Shown here piece by piece: positions 24,601-36,900 of a stretch of 64,000 nt of DNA (the first letter of the stretch is position 1; every line of letters starts with the position of its first letter). Below the pieces are notes generated by a model, which saw only the letters and a list, made by a program, of their open reading frames with translations, was not told where the DNA came from and did no database searches. The DNA lies in NCBI RefSeq assembly GCF_043641665.1, contig NC_092203.1:7858067-7922066 (forward strand), read 5' to 3'. Source of the DNA: Enoplosus armatus. Lineage: Eukaryota > Chordata > Actinopteri > Centrarchiformes > Enoplosidae. Position numbers and translations under genes: made by a program.

Positions 24601-27458
24601 CCGTCACAGAAGACCCACAATATGGTGTAAACTTTGTTGGATCAGGAATACCTTTTACTTACAGGTATAGTTTCCTGCCGTCTGAGATAATACCTGTGAG
24701 TTTCCAATCTGACCGCTCAGTTCCTAATCCCCCTCGTCCACTTTGTAACACGCAATGGCCATGTCTTAATGGTCAAGATTATAGGTCAGGGATTCTCTGG
24801 TTATGGAAGGGATGTCATGAATCTCTTCCATAGGAAAAGCCAGAACTTCCACCTCTATCTTTTACTACTTCAGGACACCTCTAACACTTTCTTGAGAGAA
24901 ATGGAAAAAGGGAAAACTCTGGAGCAGTGATTGCTAATTTATCAATAAAAATCATCATCTGCTGGCCATTTTTGGTATTAAAATGTCACATTTAGGTCTA
25001 ATAATTACTAAGGCTGACCATTTAAAGGTTTAATAGGGAGATAAAGCTGCTCTCATGTGCTCTCCAGACTTTGAGAGGCTTTAGCTTCACCTTAGGTTAA
25101 TAGAGTGAAGCCATCTTTATTCATAAAACAAATGCTGCACTTCCAAAGATTTTCCTTTATGGCACACTGTGTGATCGACTTTTTACAATCCAAATTTGAA
25201 TTCCTGACAATATGTGACCCAGCCAAGCAACACCAGAGTTAACACACACAGTGAAGAGTGGAGTTAATGCTGCTTACTAAATTAAAGTGGAGCAGTCCAG
25301 CCTGTTCTCATGACCTGCTCTCATCTTGGCAACAGGAAATGGTCACCCTGCCGAGGTCAAACGTGATATATATAGGTTTTGTACTTAACTGGGTAACAAA
25401 TAGGGAAAGTGAGGATGTTAATGACAGAGCACCTCAGGCAAATCTCCTCTAATAATTCATGGTGTGAGAGTTTTAAGGCCTAAAAATAACTGGTGTGTAT
25501 GTGTGTTGACATTTTTCAGCCGAACAGAGCAGGCTAGGCACTGTGGAGACCAGGCTGAGGTCCTTTCAGTTCAAATCACAATCACTTCATTCAGCAACTA
25601 CCATCAATGAGCCTTTTCTCAGTCAGCCAAAAGCACACACTGGTACTCACTCACTTATACACAGAGACACATTTTTTATCAAATCTTGGAGCATGATTTT
25701 TGTCTCATCTAGATGTGGAATGATGCTTTGCAATTCCAGACACATTGAGTACTTTCTCTGTTGCATATGCTTACAGTGAAACCGTCATTGGCATGTGTGC
25801 TCGCATGCAGATACACAATTAAAGAGTATGAAAAAAAACAGCTGAAGTCAGAGTTTCCTGCTGCAACACTGGATGTAAAAGCAACCTGCAAAAGGCCAAG
25901 GTCACGTCTTTAAAAAGGCAGGGTCCGGTTTCACACAGCTGTCCTTTTGGGCCTTGCACCAGCATGACTCTTGTCTTTTAAGATAATTATAAGGCTAGTA
26001 GGTCTAGCAGTGAGCCTCAACAACCAACTGTCCATTAGGCAACCATCATCCATTCATCCGAGCCAAAAAACTTCGACCTTAAACCAAGTCGAGCCTTAAG
26101 AAGTCATCAAAATAGCTCCAGACATGGGAAAAGGGAATAAAAACCAGCACTTCTGTTTGCAATGAATCTTTTCAGTGTGTCCTTGCAACAATTTAACAGT
26201 TAAAGTCGGATGGTCTTGCTTGTGACAAAACTAATGAGGAAAACACAACACATTGTTCAAGTATTTTTTCAGCAAGTAAAAGTCGCTAAAAAATAAAAAG
26301 GTTCCCAATGAAACAGCGAGACCGTCTGCAGCTGCGGCAACTGCTTCCTCTTTCTGTTTACCTTTCATGAAATGAATTTAATTACAGTGCTGCCCCTGAA
26401 ACAAAATGTATGTTAGGGGGTTGTGTGTCACAACATTACAGTCAGCTGGCTGGTGGATTGTGGTAGATCCCATGGAGTGAGCGTTTCTGGTTTGTGTTAC
26501 TGACTATAAACAAGGCTGGACTTGACTGTGTCAGCAAAAAGAACCAAAGCCCAAATCGATGGTAAATGAACCAAACCGCTCCAAAGATGAAGGTGCTGAA
26601 AATGTCTCAGTTTGAACTTAAAAACACAATGAGATGTTTCTACCTCTCATGCTTTCTTTTTCTTTGGATTTCTTTCGCTGGACTCACTCGCTCCCTTGTC
26701 TGGTGTCCAGACTCCAGTCAACCCCGTGGCTCTTTGCCTATCGGGGACACTTGCCAGTAAGCTGTCAGCAAGCCTGTTTACTCATCAGACTGTCTTTCTG
26801 CCAAACCCACCCTCACTGCTACCCAGCAAAGTCATCAGCCAGCAAAAACACACAGAAGGTTCAGCAAATACACTTCCTCTCCTACTTCCTTTCAATCCAA
26901 GACCTCTCTCATGCTACAATGTTGGTGCCTGGCTAAACCGGGATGTGGTATATCAAAGCAACTGCTCTCTCTTTTTTACTATCCTGTCCCCTTTTGCCCC
27001 TTGGGGCCTATAGCTAAGAAAACCTCCACATATTTCACTTCACACTCTCTCTTCAGTCTTTATTCTCTCCTTTTGTTAATGTTTCTCTGTGGCCAAAGCT
27101 CCCTTTATGTTAACGATGCACAGCTAATGAAAATGCATCTATTATAGTATCTTTCTCCCAAGCAAGTTAGTCACAGTCACACTAGCAGTCTCTTAAGAGT
27201 ACAATCTGTATCTCACTCTCCCATTCTCTCAAAATCCATGTCGGTTTTCCATTTGCCATAAAAAACAGGCCACATAGACATATTTTACCTATTAATTATT
27301 TTGTTTATCTTACAATATTTCCATTCACTCTCCCTTTGTTTGGATCCTGTCTTGCCCTGCAACTCATGGCCAAGTAAAATATTCCCACCATCTGTCGTGG
27401 TGTGCTGAGAGTTTACAGAGAGCCCCACAGCTTCATTGATGCAAATGACCTATGAACC

Positions 27459-27489
<31 letters not shown>

Positions 27490-29359
27490 GTGTGGCATTT
27501 GGAGTATTCATACCTTGGGTTATGATAAATTACATTTGGCCGCAAAAAAAAGGGAATTTAGTAAGTATCAAGACTTACCAAACTTTCCGGAAATTAAAAT
27601 CAAGATATCTCACTGCCTTTGCAAAATTGTGATTTTCAAAATAACGTTTCCAGACATTCATTGAAACAATAGAATATGACTTGAGGCAACTTGGCACGAA
27701 GTAAGAGGATGTTTGAAAGGCCTGTAGTCCTGCACTCATGACTAATGTCAAAAGGGATAGAAACCAGATGGGTGAGATCGATGATAAGAACTCTCCATGG
27801 GGGGATAGACAGGAAAAAAAAACATCTCGGAGCTGTTCAGTTTCTTCCTTCAGTCCCCTGCTATGAATTCCAGCAGGGATCGTTTCAGTGCAGCTCTGTC
27901 AGGCAGATGTGTTGTTATTACTTTGAGATATTACTTTAAAATTGTACCATTACTGGGTGTTTTTTTGTCTCACAATTTAACAGCAATGGCCCAAAAATTG
28001 TCTGAGATGTCTGGACATCCATCAACTGTCTTACTAAAAAAACAAACTGTGTTACCTTCAAGGCTATGTGACAATAAGAGAGAAGTGAGAGATAAAGACT
28101 AGAAATGAAAGCGATACATGCTGCTGAGAGAGCACCAGGGAGTTACCTGAACCTTAACTAAACTCCTGTCTGGCTGTGAGTGGACGTACTGAGCAGTAAT
28201 CCGAGCTGTACATCTGTGTGTTTTTTTATTTTCATGGTCAACCTTATCTCGAAGGTTTCACACCAGAGAGTAAACTGTGTCCTGCTGCTAAACTGCAGGT
28301 CAACTGAGAAGCTTGAGTTCCAGCAACGTGCAGTACGACACAACCACAGAAATCTCTTACGAAGAAAATCCAAAGCTGTCTTTTCAAAATAGTCTCTCTC
28401 TCATTTTTCTATCTACTATTCCTTAGTTTGCATGCTATTATTTTGTCCTATTCCCAGAGCATTTACTGGGAAAAGCAGAAATGAGATAGATTGAGGGGTT
28501 GTTCCCCAAGGCTCAAAGTAATGAGTCTCTGCAATGTTTAATAGCCTAAACACACAGGCTATTTTCTGAAAGGACCAAGCACAGCAGTCCATAAAATCTG
28601 GTTTAGTAGTGTCATGTTAAAGTAATTGTCAGCGTGCTAGTTCTTCAGCTTTAGAATTGATGGTACGGCTTTGTCCGCCTGAAGCAAGTGCATTGCTCCT
28701 CAAATGAGAAGACAGATCACGCTATTGTTCTTCCTCCCCGCTGTGCACTGTACAGTGGTTAACCCAGCAACTGCTCTGCTTGTGTCAGAGGAAAGAAAAT
28801 GTGCTCTACAGCTTGTTGGTGCTCGCTAATGTACCATCTTGAATGATAAACACCCGACTTCAAATGGATATGGATATCATTTCCTCCACTTCACCATTTA
28901 CTTTTTGAAGTACCAGTACTGCATTCAATTTCACCCTGATATGATGCTCCAGAATGCGGCCACAACTGTACAACTTCCCCTCAAGGAAAAAGAGTAACCA
29001 CTGAACAGCAGGACAGCTGGGAGAGGCTTCCTCCCTCCTCGACTGTCCACCAATCACATTCTCTCGTTCAGATTAGGTTAAACGGCTTAACCTACTGGCA
29101 AGACGTCAGAGCCAGTTCCTCCACACTGCCAGAAGGGAGAGGACTCAGGGTCCATGCACACACACGCAGGCAGATGGACACACATACATATGCCTAACTG
29201 GACTGTTGAATAAACAGCATGCTGGCAAAATACCTCCTAGCATTGTCAGCAGTGACAGCAAGGCACTGTGGGAAATCAAACTGGCAACACCCTGATGGGG
29301 GATGATGAAAATGCCTACAGGCAGCTAGGAAGACAACGGTGTGTCTCAGGGTGCAGTGT

Positions 29360-29397
<38 letters not shown>

Positions 29398-32300
29398 ACG
29401 TTAAGGCTCACGGCACACTTGAGGCAGACGATTAAATCTAGCAGCAGAGAGGAACACATGCACAAAGCTGTACCATTAAAAAGCAATTGGTGTCTCGTGT
29501 TGGATGGTGGTGGGTATGTTTGTACTACGCCTCGTGCAATAATGAGGTCCGTAAATCTCACAACAGGGCTGCTTTGTTTCCTAAAAGCCTCTGGAGCTCC
29601 ATCGAGAAACAGGATGATAAAACGGAAACGATCGACCATATGGTACCAGCTTTTATCTCAAGTGTCTGACAGCACCATGAGTATACTTTAAGCACGGGTA
29701 GCTGCAGTGGGAACACCATCCCTATCCACACTTTAGCTTTGAGTACAGTTGCTAATATGCCAAAGATCTATTATTATTAGCCATGGAAGCCATTGGCAGA
29801 CATTGTGAGATTGTGTATACAATGATAACACTGGATATTGGATAAAGAATGAGGCAAAGACACTGCGTAAGGTGAAAGGGACAGGTCTATCGGTGCTATG
29901 AGGAAAAACAACAAGTTAGTTTTTATAGTTTGGCCCACTGATTTGGCTCAGTCGCCAACACGGTCAGCATTTGGAGCAGCAGCAGTGGCAAAAACGTATA
30001 GCATGATTAGCCCCCAAATAGAAGTGAGACAAAGAATAAAAAATAAAAATAGGAATGACAAAATCCATTAATACGTACTTTTGCTACAGTCGTCTTAAGA
30101 GCTTTAGGTTCTTCACCCCATTTAACCTCACAGCAAAGAACCAGCTATTAAGAGCAAGTAAAAGATGCTTAAGCTTGGCATGTGTTTTTGTTTGTGCACG
30201 TGTTGCTGAAACAGATGATTTACAAGCACAAAAAGGGTGTGGAAACACAATAGAATGATTAAACTAGGCCTGCGGTAAGCACATATGTGTGTGTCATGAG
30301 GATACACAGATGATTTACAAGTAAGGAATAGTTTTTTTTTACTTTAATTATGCCCCAGTCCAAAATCTTCAATGTAATTAAAACTGAATATCACATTAAA
30401 GCATGTCAATCAACACACACATATTGCCATAAACCAATTTTCAAATGCAAATGAATCTCTTAACAATCTCAGCAGTCAACTTCAAATGTTCCCAAATAGC
30501 ACAGATAGTTGAAATCCATTTGAGAGTAATAAAAAACACTCAATCAAATAACATCAATCACAGCCAAAGCCAGCAGAGTGGTGACAGTGATTCATCAGGG
30601 GACGCAACACTGCAGATTCCCAATTCCGGCTGTAAAGGAACAGTCCCCTCAAAAGTTTGCAGTGAATTTAGATGGGTTTGTCTTTGAAAACTGCAAGAAC
30701 AATGAGACTTAAGCATGACGAAATGGCTCGGAAGAGAGAGGGGCATGAAGTCTGGGAGAAAGAAGGAAAGAGAGTGATAATAAAAGTAAGAGAGAAGTGG
30801 AGAGAGGTGAAAACCAAAACAACATTTTCTCCCAAACATCTCATTTCAGGCCACATTCCTCTGCTAGTTTCTCAGAGAAACACACGGCTGGAGACTCGGG
30901 GACACAGCAGGGGAGACGCCATTGAATTCCACTGACGCTTGTGGAAAACATCCAAAACATAGACGAGGAGGGAGAGAGCAGAGAGACGAAGAAACACTTC
31001 ACCTATTGAAAGAGAACCCAGTACAGCATGCTCCCACACACACACACTCGACAACATCCAAAGACCTGGGAGTGAAGTTACAGGGTCAGAGAATGAGTGA
31101 GGCAGGTCTACGGCCTTGGAAATGTTTAATAAGGAGCCATGGACAACTCGTGTTGATGAATCACTTAATTCCAGCTTTTACTTTTATCTTATTGTCAAAT
31201 AGGTGGTGTGTTACTGGGGAGAAGTCAAGCCATTATTCCTCTACCGCAAGTTACCTTACCGGTGACTTTATCACCTATGCCAAGGGAAAACCCTGACACA
31301 AGCAAACGATTCTCCTCCATCATCGGGTGCAGATTTACAGCAGCAGAGACTGCTGGAAAGAGGAGCCACAAAACCTAATAGCTCTGTACATATAAACCTG
31401 TCCAGCACACACCAGAGAAAGAACAGTTAATGGCTAATTTGAGTGACATTTTGTGCAAGGGACTCCCCCTCACTGCCTCGCTACATCAAATTAGGTTCTA
31501 GTTTTCAGGTGGGAGGGACAGAACTTCAAACATCAAGCCTCATAATGCAGCGGGAATGATCTGATTAGGAAAAACAGGAGTGCTGCCTGAAGCTAACTCC
31601 TGCGTCCAACACCACCATGTATCACAAAATACACATATAAAATGCAAAATAAGTGTTGCTACTTTTTTTATAACAGACAACCTCAGCCAGACTCATTTTT
31701 CAAATACATCAGGAGCTCCTTCCAGGGTGTCTGCCAGACATGTTAAAGCTACCAGCATTTGGCTAGCGGCTGATGTTAATTCCCCATTGTGTTTGAAACA
31801 ACAACATTGAGGTATTACCGTGCCAAACTGGAATAGTGGCTGTGATGACGAGGATGCTGAGATGTTATTATAGCATGTTACGCATCAAAGTACCGCAACT
31901 CCTATCAAATACAGGAAATAATTAATATCCCACTTGTAAGAATGGAATGACAAGACAAGCTACAGCAGGCTGCTCCAAACCTTCACTTGTAATCCAAAAA
32001 AAATACTAAATTAGTACAGTGGTTTTGTGTAGCACGGTGAAACAGAGGTACAGTGATTACCCTAAATGGGGCCCAGCTCTTCCCCTGTTGGCTTGACTAG
32101 CCTCCTCACTTGGGACCTCATTCACTGCAATTACAAAAAAAAAAAGGATCCCATCTGCAGCCAAGCAGAGCGGACAGTGTTTGCTCTTTCATTGGCTACC
32201 AGCGAACTGCAAAAGGCTTCTGTGGGAGACGGATGTGTGTCTGTATGCATCTTTCTCTCTCTCCCAGTGCTGCAATCCCCCTCTTTCTCCATCACAGTGA

Positions 32301-33917
32301 GTGTAACACCATGTCTCTTTTTCGTCCCTCAGCGGGGCCCCTCTTCATTTCTTTCCTACCCCCATCCGGCTCCCTTTCAGAAACAATCTCTCAGTAATTG
32401 TCTCTCCATCAGCAATAGTCTTCCACTCACAAAGTAATAATCTCTGTCTCGCTCACTCATTCCCTCCTTCCTAGCTCGGAGGCAGCTCCATCTGTGGCCC
32501 CGTCTTTGAACTCAGCACGTCTAAGTGCTTCCACGTGGCTCCACGTGCACACACCCACATTAATAGCAAAGTAACAAATTGCATGTCTCTACTGAAACAA
32601 TGCAACAGTAGTACTGCACCTACTTGTTCAAGTCTTACTCATGTGTGCTGCATAGCTAACCAACCCTACAGAATGACTAAAAGTGCAACATTATCAACTC
32701 TTTCAGCAGTATGATACTTCATTCATCCCCATGGGGAAATTGTCTTCATCAGGCAGGTCAAACTTTGGGGTCAGCTACAGAAGGAAAAATAGAGGAAAGT
32801 CAGTCCACAGTCAGAAGTCCCTCTCTGAGGTCTTTGACCACAGGAATGAGACAGTGAATGCCAACCATTACGTAATAGAGTTTCTGTGTGAGACTCTGTA
32901 TGCAAGCATGCTGCATCCACGTTTCTCAAACTTCGGGTTGGGACACCACATATGGTCCCAGAACATTTCCGATATTTTATTTTGTTTTATACAGAATACA
33001 AAATATAGCATACTCATTTACTCTTGGCTCTTTGCTAAGCCCTGCCCCCCTTAGTTGGTGAGGTTGCTGGGCAACAGCAGAATTTTCCCCCCATTTCATT
33101 GAATGGATGGAATGTTCAGAGCGAGTGTCATCACGCGCAGAGTCTCTTCAACTTCCTTTTACTCCCACAGTTTTAACTCTTCATACATCATTTTGTCATC
33201 AAAACGTAGGAAAATGTGTCCTCTTACATGCAATGTAATCATCTCAGCAAACGGACGTACACATTTTGCGCTATGACCTTCAAAGTGACAGGAGTGCCAT
33301 CCAGTTCCCCCAGTTGACTTCAATGCTAACTGAGACCAGACATTTCCGGAGCAAAACAGAAAAAGGGAAGTTTTTAAACTCACTCCACTTCCCACATTTT
33401 TGATGCCACTAACACGTTCAGCTGAGTCCAAACTCTCTCACAGTGTAAAAAAATCAAAGTGATGAGAATTATACTCTTTGAACAATGAGCCTCTCAGCTT
33501 AAACTCTATTAAATGAACAGTTTGACAGTTTGTGTGTCCACGGTAGCAGAACGAAGGGAACGTAAGATGGCTGAACTTTGAAAATAAATAAATAAAATAA
33601 AAACAATACATTATTCAGTCATGTTTATTCCTCATTCCCATCTATGAGAGAGTCATGTGGGGGAGGATATTACATCTGCAAATCTAATCAAATATTTATT
33701 TTAATAGGTGATTAACTTGTCTTAAGAGTCAATAGAACTGCAGGGCAGGTTGTAGCAGGCACACAGCACTCACTGTATACATGTCCATGCACATTGGCCT
33801 ATAAACTCACATATCCATGTAACGTGCTTTAATGTGGCCCTTGTGAGCCCATGAAAACAGCATCAATATAGGTTTAGTATGTTACGTTACCGGATTGAGC
33901 AGGGACCGGGGGGGGTT

Positions 33918-33950
<33 letters not shown>

Positions 33951-36900
33951 GCAGGTCTCTGCAGACGATGATGAATGAGGCCTGCCAAAGCTACTGTTAG
34001 TTCTGTAAGCGCTCCAAGAAAGCAGAAAGAGATTATTTGGGAGATCAGAAGTGAGGGTTTGGAGGTGGGATGGATGAATAGCTAGAGAGCAAGAGAGAAG
34101 AGAAGAGAAGAGAAGAGAAGAGAGGAGAAGAGAAAGCCTGCCTCCGCCATGCTGAGACGATGGGTCATAAACTTGCAGAGATCCCAAAGCCAGTGTTTAA
34201 GCCTCACCCTGAAATAACTACATTTTGCTGTCTTTAAACAGCACCTCGGCTCGGCCCACACATCCAAACCGCTGCCAGGACTCCTGCCAACTTCAGAAGA
34301 CATACCATCATAGTTTGGCTCCAAGCTTCAAAGTACACACTTTCTCATCTCTTATCGCTTGTTTGTACTTCTCTCTCTCCAGTGTAAAAGTTCGATCGAA
34401 GAGACAAAAACAGTGGAAATAAGTGAATCTGAGCTGAGTTTTATCGTGATTCACGGTAAAATACTGCTGTAGGGGTTAGTTCTAGCTGACTCTTGTAAAA
34501 AGAAAAGAAGTGTGTTGCTGAACCCAAAGTTTAAAAATAACTGGACGAAATTGTAACTGTCTGGCTCTGTGCGTACTAATTCACTATTTTCTATAAAACT
34601 AATTTACTCTGCTCTTGTTGAGGCCAAATAGCCGAGGTCTCAGCGGAGGGAAGCACAACAATGAGGCAGTCATACCTCTGTTGTGGAGGAGGGATGAGAC
34701 ATAGTTAACCCACAAATGTGTTTCCAACATTTGGACAACATGATGCAAAGACTTAAAGCAATAAATATGTGCATTCAGATCAAGAGAAACAAACATTAAA
34801 TGGTAATTTAAGAAGAGATAAAAAGAAATCTCATGTTTAGACTGCCATTGTATCTTTCTGCAACTTTAATGCTCCTTTTGTCTTTAAAGAAACTTCTTAG
34901 AGGTGTGACTGACTCGCTATCTTCCTTTGTCATTCCTTTCATATCTGCTCCTTCCACATGTATCATTCGCTCCCAAGGTAGCCGACAGCACAAAGGCCCA
35001 TCCATTTGAAATGTCAACTGCTACACATCAGCGCTAGGGAGGAGTGAGTGTGTGTGTTTGTGCATAATGTGGCAGGGGACTTGTAGCTCATTTATCATAA
35101 GCCTTGGGGGACTGCTAGTCCATCAAATGATGTTGTCTATAAAGCGGTTCTATCATTCTAATCCTCATAACCCTCCCCCCAGTAGTCCTGTTTGTTTCCC
35201 CAGCCCTCTTTTAGACAAAAAACACACAAGGTCAGGAGCCATGCAGATCATAAGGCCACAATCCAATCATGCAACAAAAACCCCATAGTGATCTTATTGC
35301 ACATGCACACCTCCCACACACATGCAAACACACAACCCCGTCCAGTCTCTCCTGCTATCAGATGGTCTGTTTCTAAAGCTTCTGACGTCCACTGAGAAGG
35401 TCAGCCCTGATGTGGACATCTTGGATGGTGTTGCAGGGATTAAGGTCAAGACAGCGTGCTCGATAAGGCTGCAGAAATGAAGTAACCAATCAGACAACGC
35501 TCATTGATAGATAAAAGATAAAACATGACCCCATATTCCCTCATGATTACGTCATCTTTGAGACGGACTAAATTAGAAACAAGAGTGAAAACTCTGTAAA
35601 GGCCCATATGGCTCCATATATGCAGGTCTTAAACACTATGTATTATATATGCATCATCTGAACCAATACGATTTCTTAGTGAGGGCAGGTCCATGGGGGA
35701 CACACTTATCTGAGCTCAACTGCTCTCCAGGGGATCAGCAGGACTTCATCTTTGTCATCATAATGTAGTGCAGCGCAAAGCTGGAATATGAAGATGTGGC
35801 ACATGTCTGATAAATCTGTAGTGAACTACAGCTGCAGGTGCCGTCATGGAGCTCCATTAGAGAGTAAGAAGTGTGCAAATCGTGGCTAAATGTAAAAACC
35901 ACCAGGTTAAGAACAACACAAGGATCAAAACACTAGTTTTCTCCTTGCTGTTTACAGTCAGAGGATTGAAGCTGCTGCTCTGCTGACGCTCTGCTAAGAC
36001 TGCGACTCCTGTGTCGACACGGTGTAATTATAATCCACTCAACATGAGTTTAGAAATCAATTAAACCAGTGTTTGATTGCTGCACATGCTCGCCCCTGCT
36101 TCCATTTAGAAACAGGTGCGAGTTCCAGTAAAGCGCAGTCACTTGTTCCTTCTCTCTGAGTTTTATTCATCTCCACCACACAAACCAAAATGGTTTCCCT
36201 TTGGAAAAATCCCCTCACTGATGCTGTGACCTCACGATAAACTGACAGAATCTGGAGCAGCAAAGGCAAATCATGCAACAAAGTTTCTCTCTGACAGCTT
36301 AAACCGATTAAAAATGTAATTAAATCAAATATGAAAAGGAGTCAAAAGTGGAAATGATGTGTTCATCTGTGGAGGCTTGTGCATAGCCAGTACACAGTGA
36401 GAGCAAGTGCATTCACATTCAAATCCACAAATAGGCTTCGGTGAATGGTTTCACTGATAGTGAATTTCATGAGAACAGGTGAGACCATCTCAAAGCAAAT
36501 GAGTAACATACATCCCCCATTATTCACCATGCATGCAAATACACACACACACACACAGATAGAGACACACTGCACATCCTCTCGACCTTCAATTATTTAC
36601 CAGGTGGGAGTGAGCGACGATGTTCAGCACTCACACACTCTTCTACCAAGCTGCTTCAATTCTTCATTAATAATGAAGCCTCCAAGCGTGCGGGTGTGTG
36701 TTGGTGTGTGTTGATGTGTAGCCATAGTGGTCACTAATGCAGTGTGTGTCAATGTTTTATTAATGTAACGTATACCCTGACAATGTACTGTTTTTTTTCT
36801 CAAGTTCTGCTCAGAAAACAAATTACAATAAATAATAAAAAATATATTAATTATCAATAAACAAATGTTTTAGCTCAATAGCCTATTTTTCATATTCCAA

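Noticed and set aside
32725..32760. CATCCCCATGGGGAAATTG motif, and TTATTGGCCCTGTGGGATAATTC near 63.84 kb
   Set aside because: They resemble tails of fish retroelements, but the flanks show no element body that I can support.
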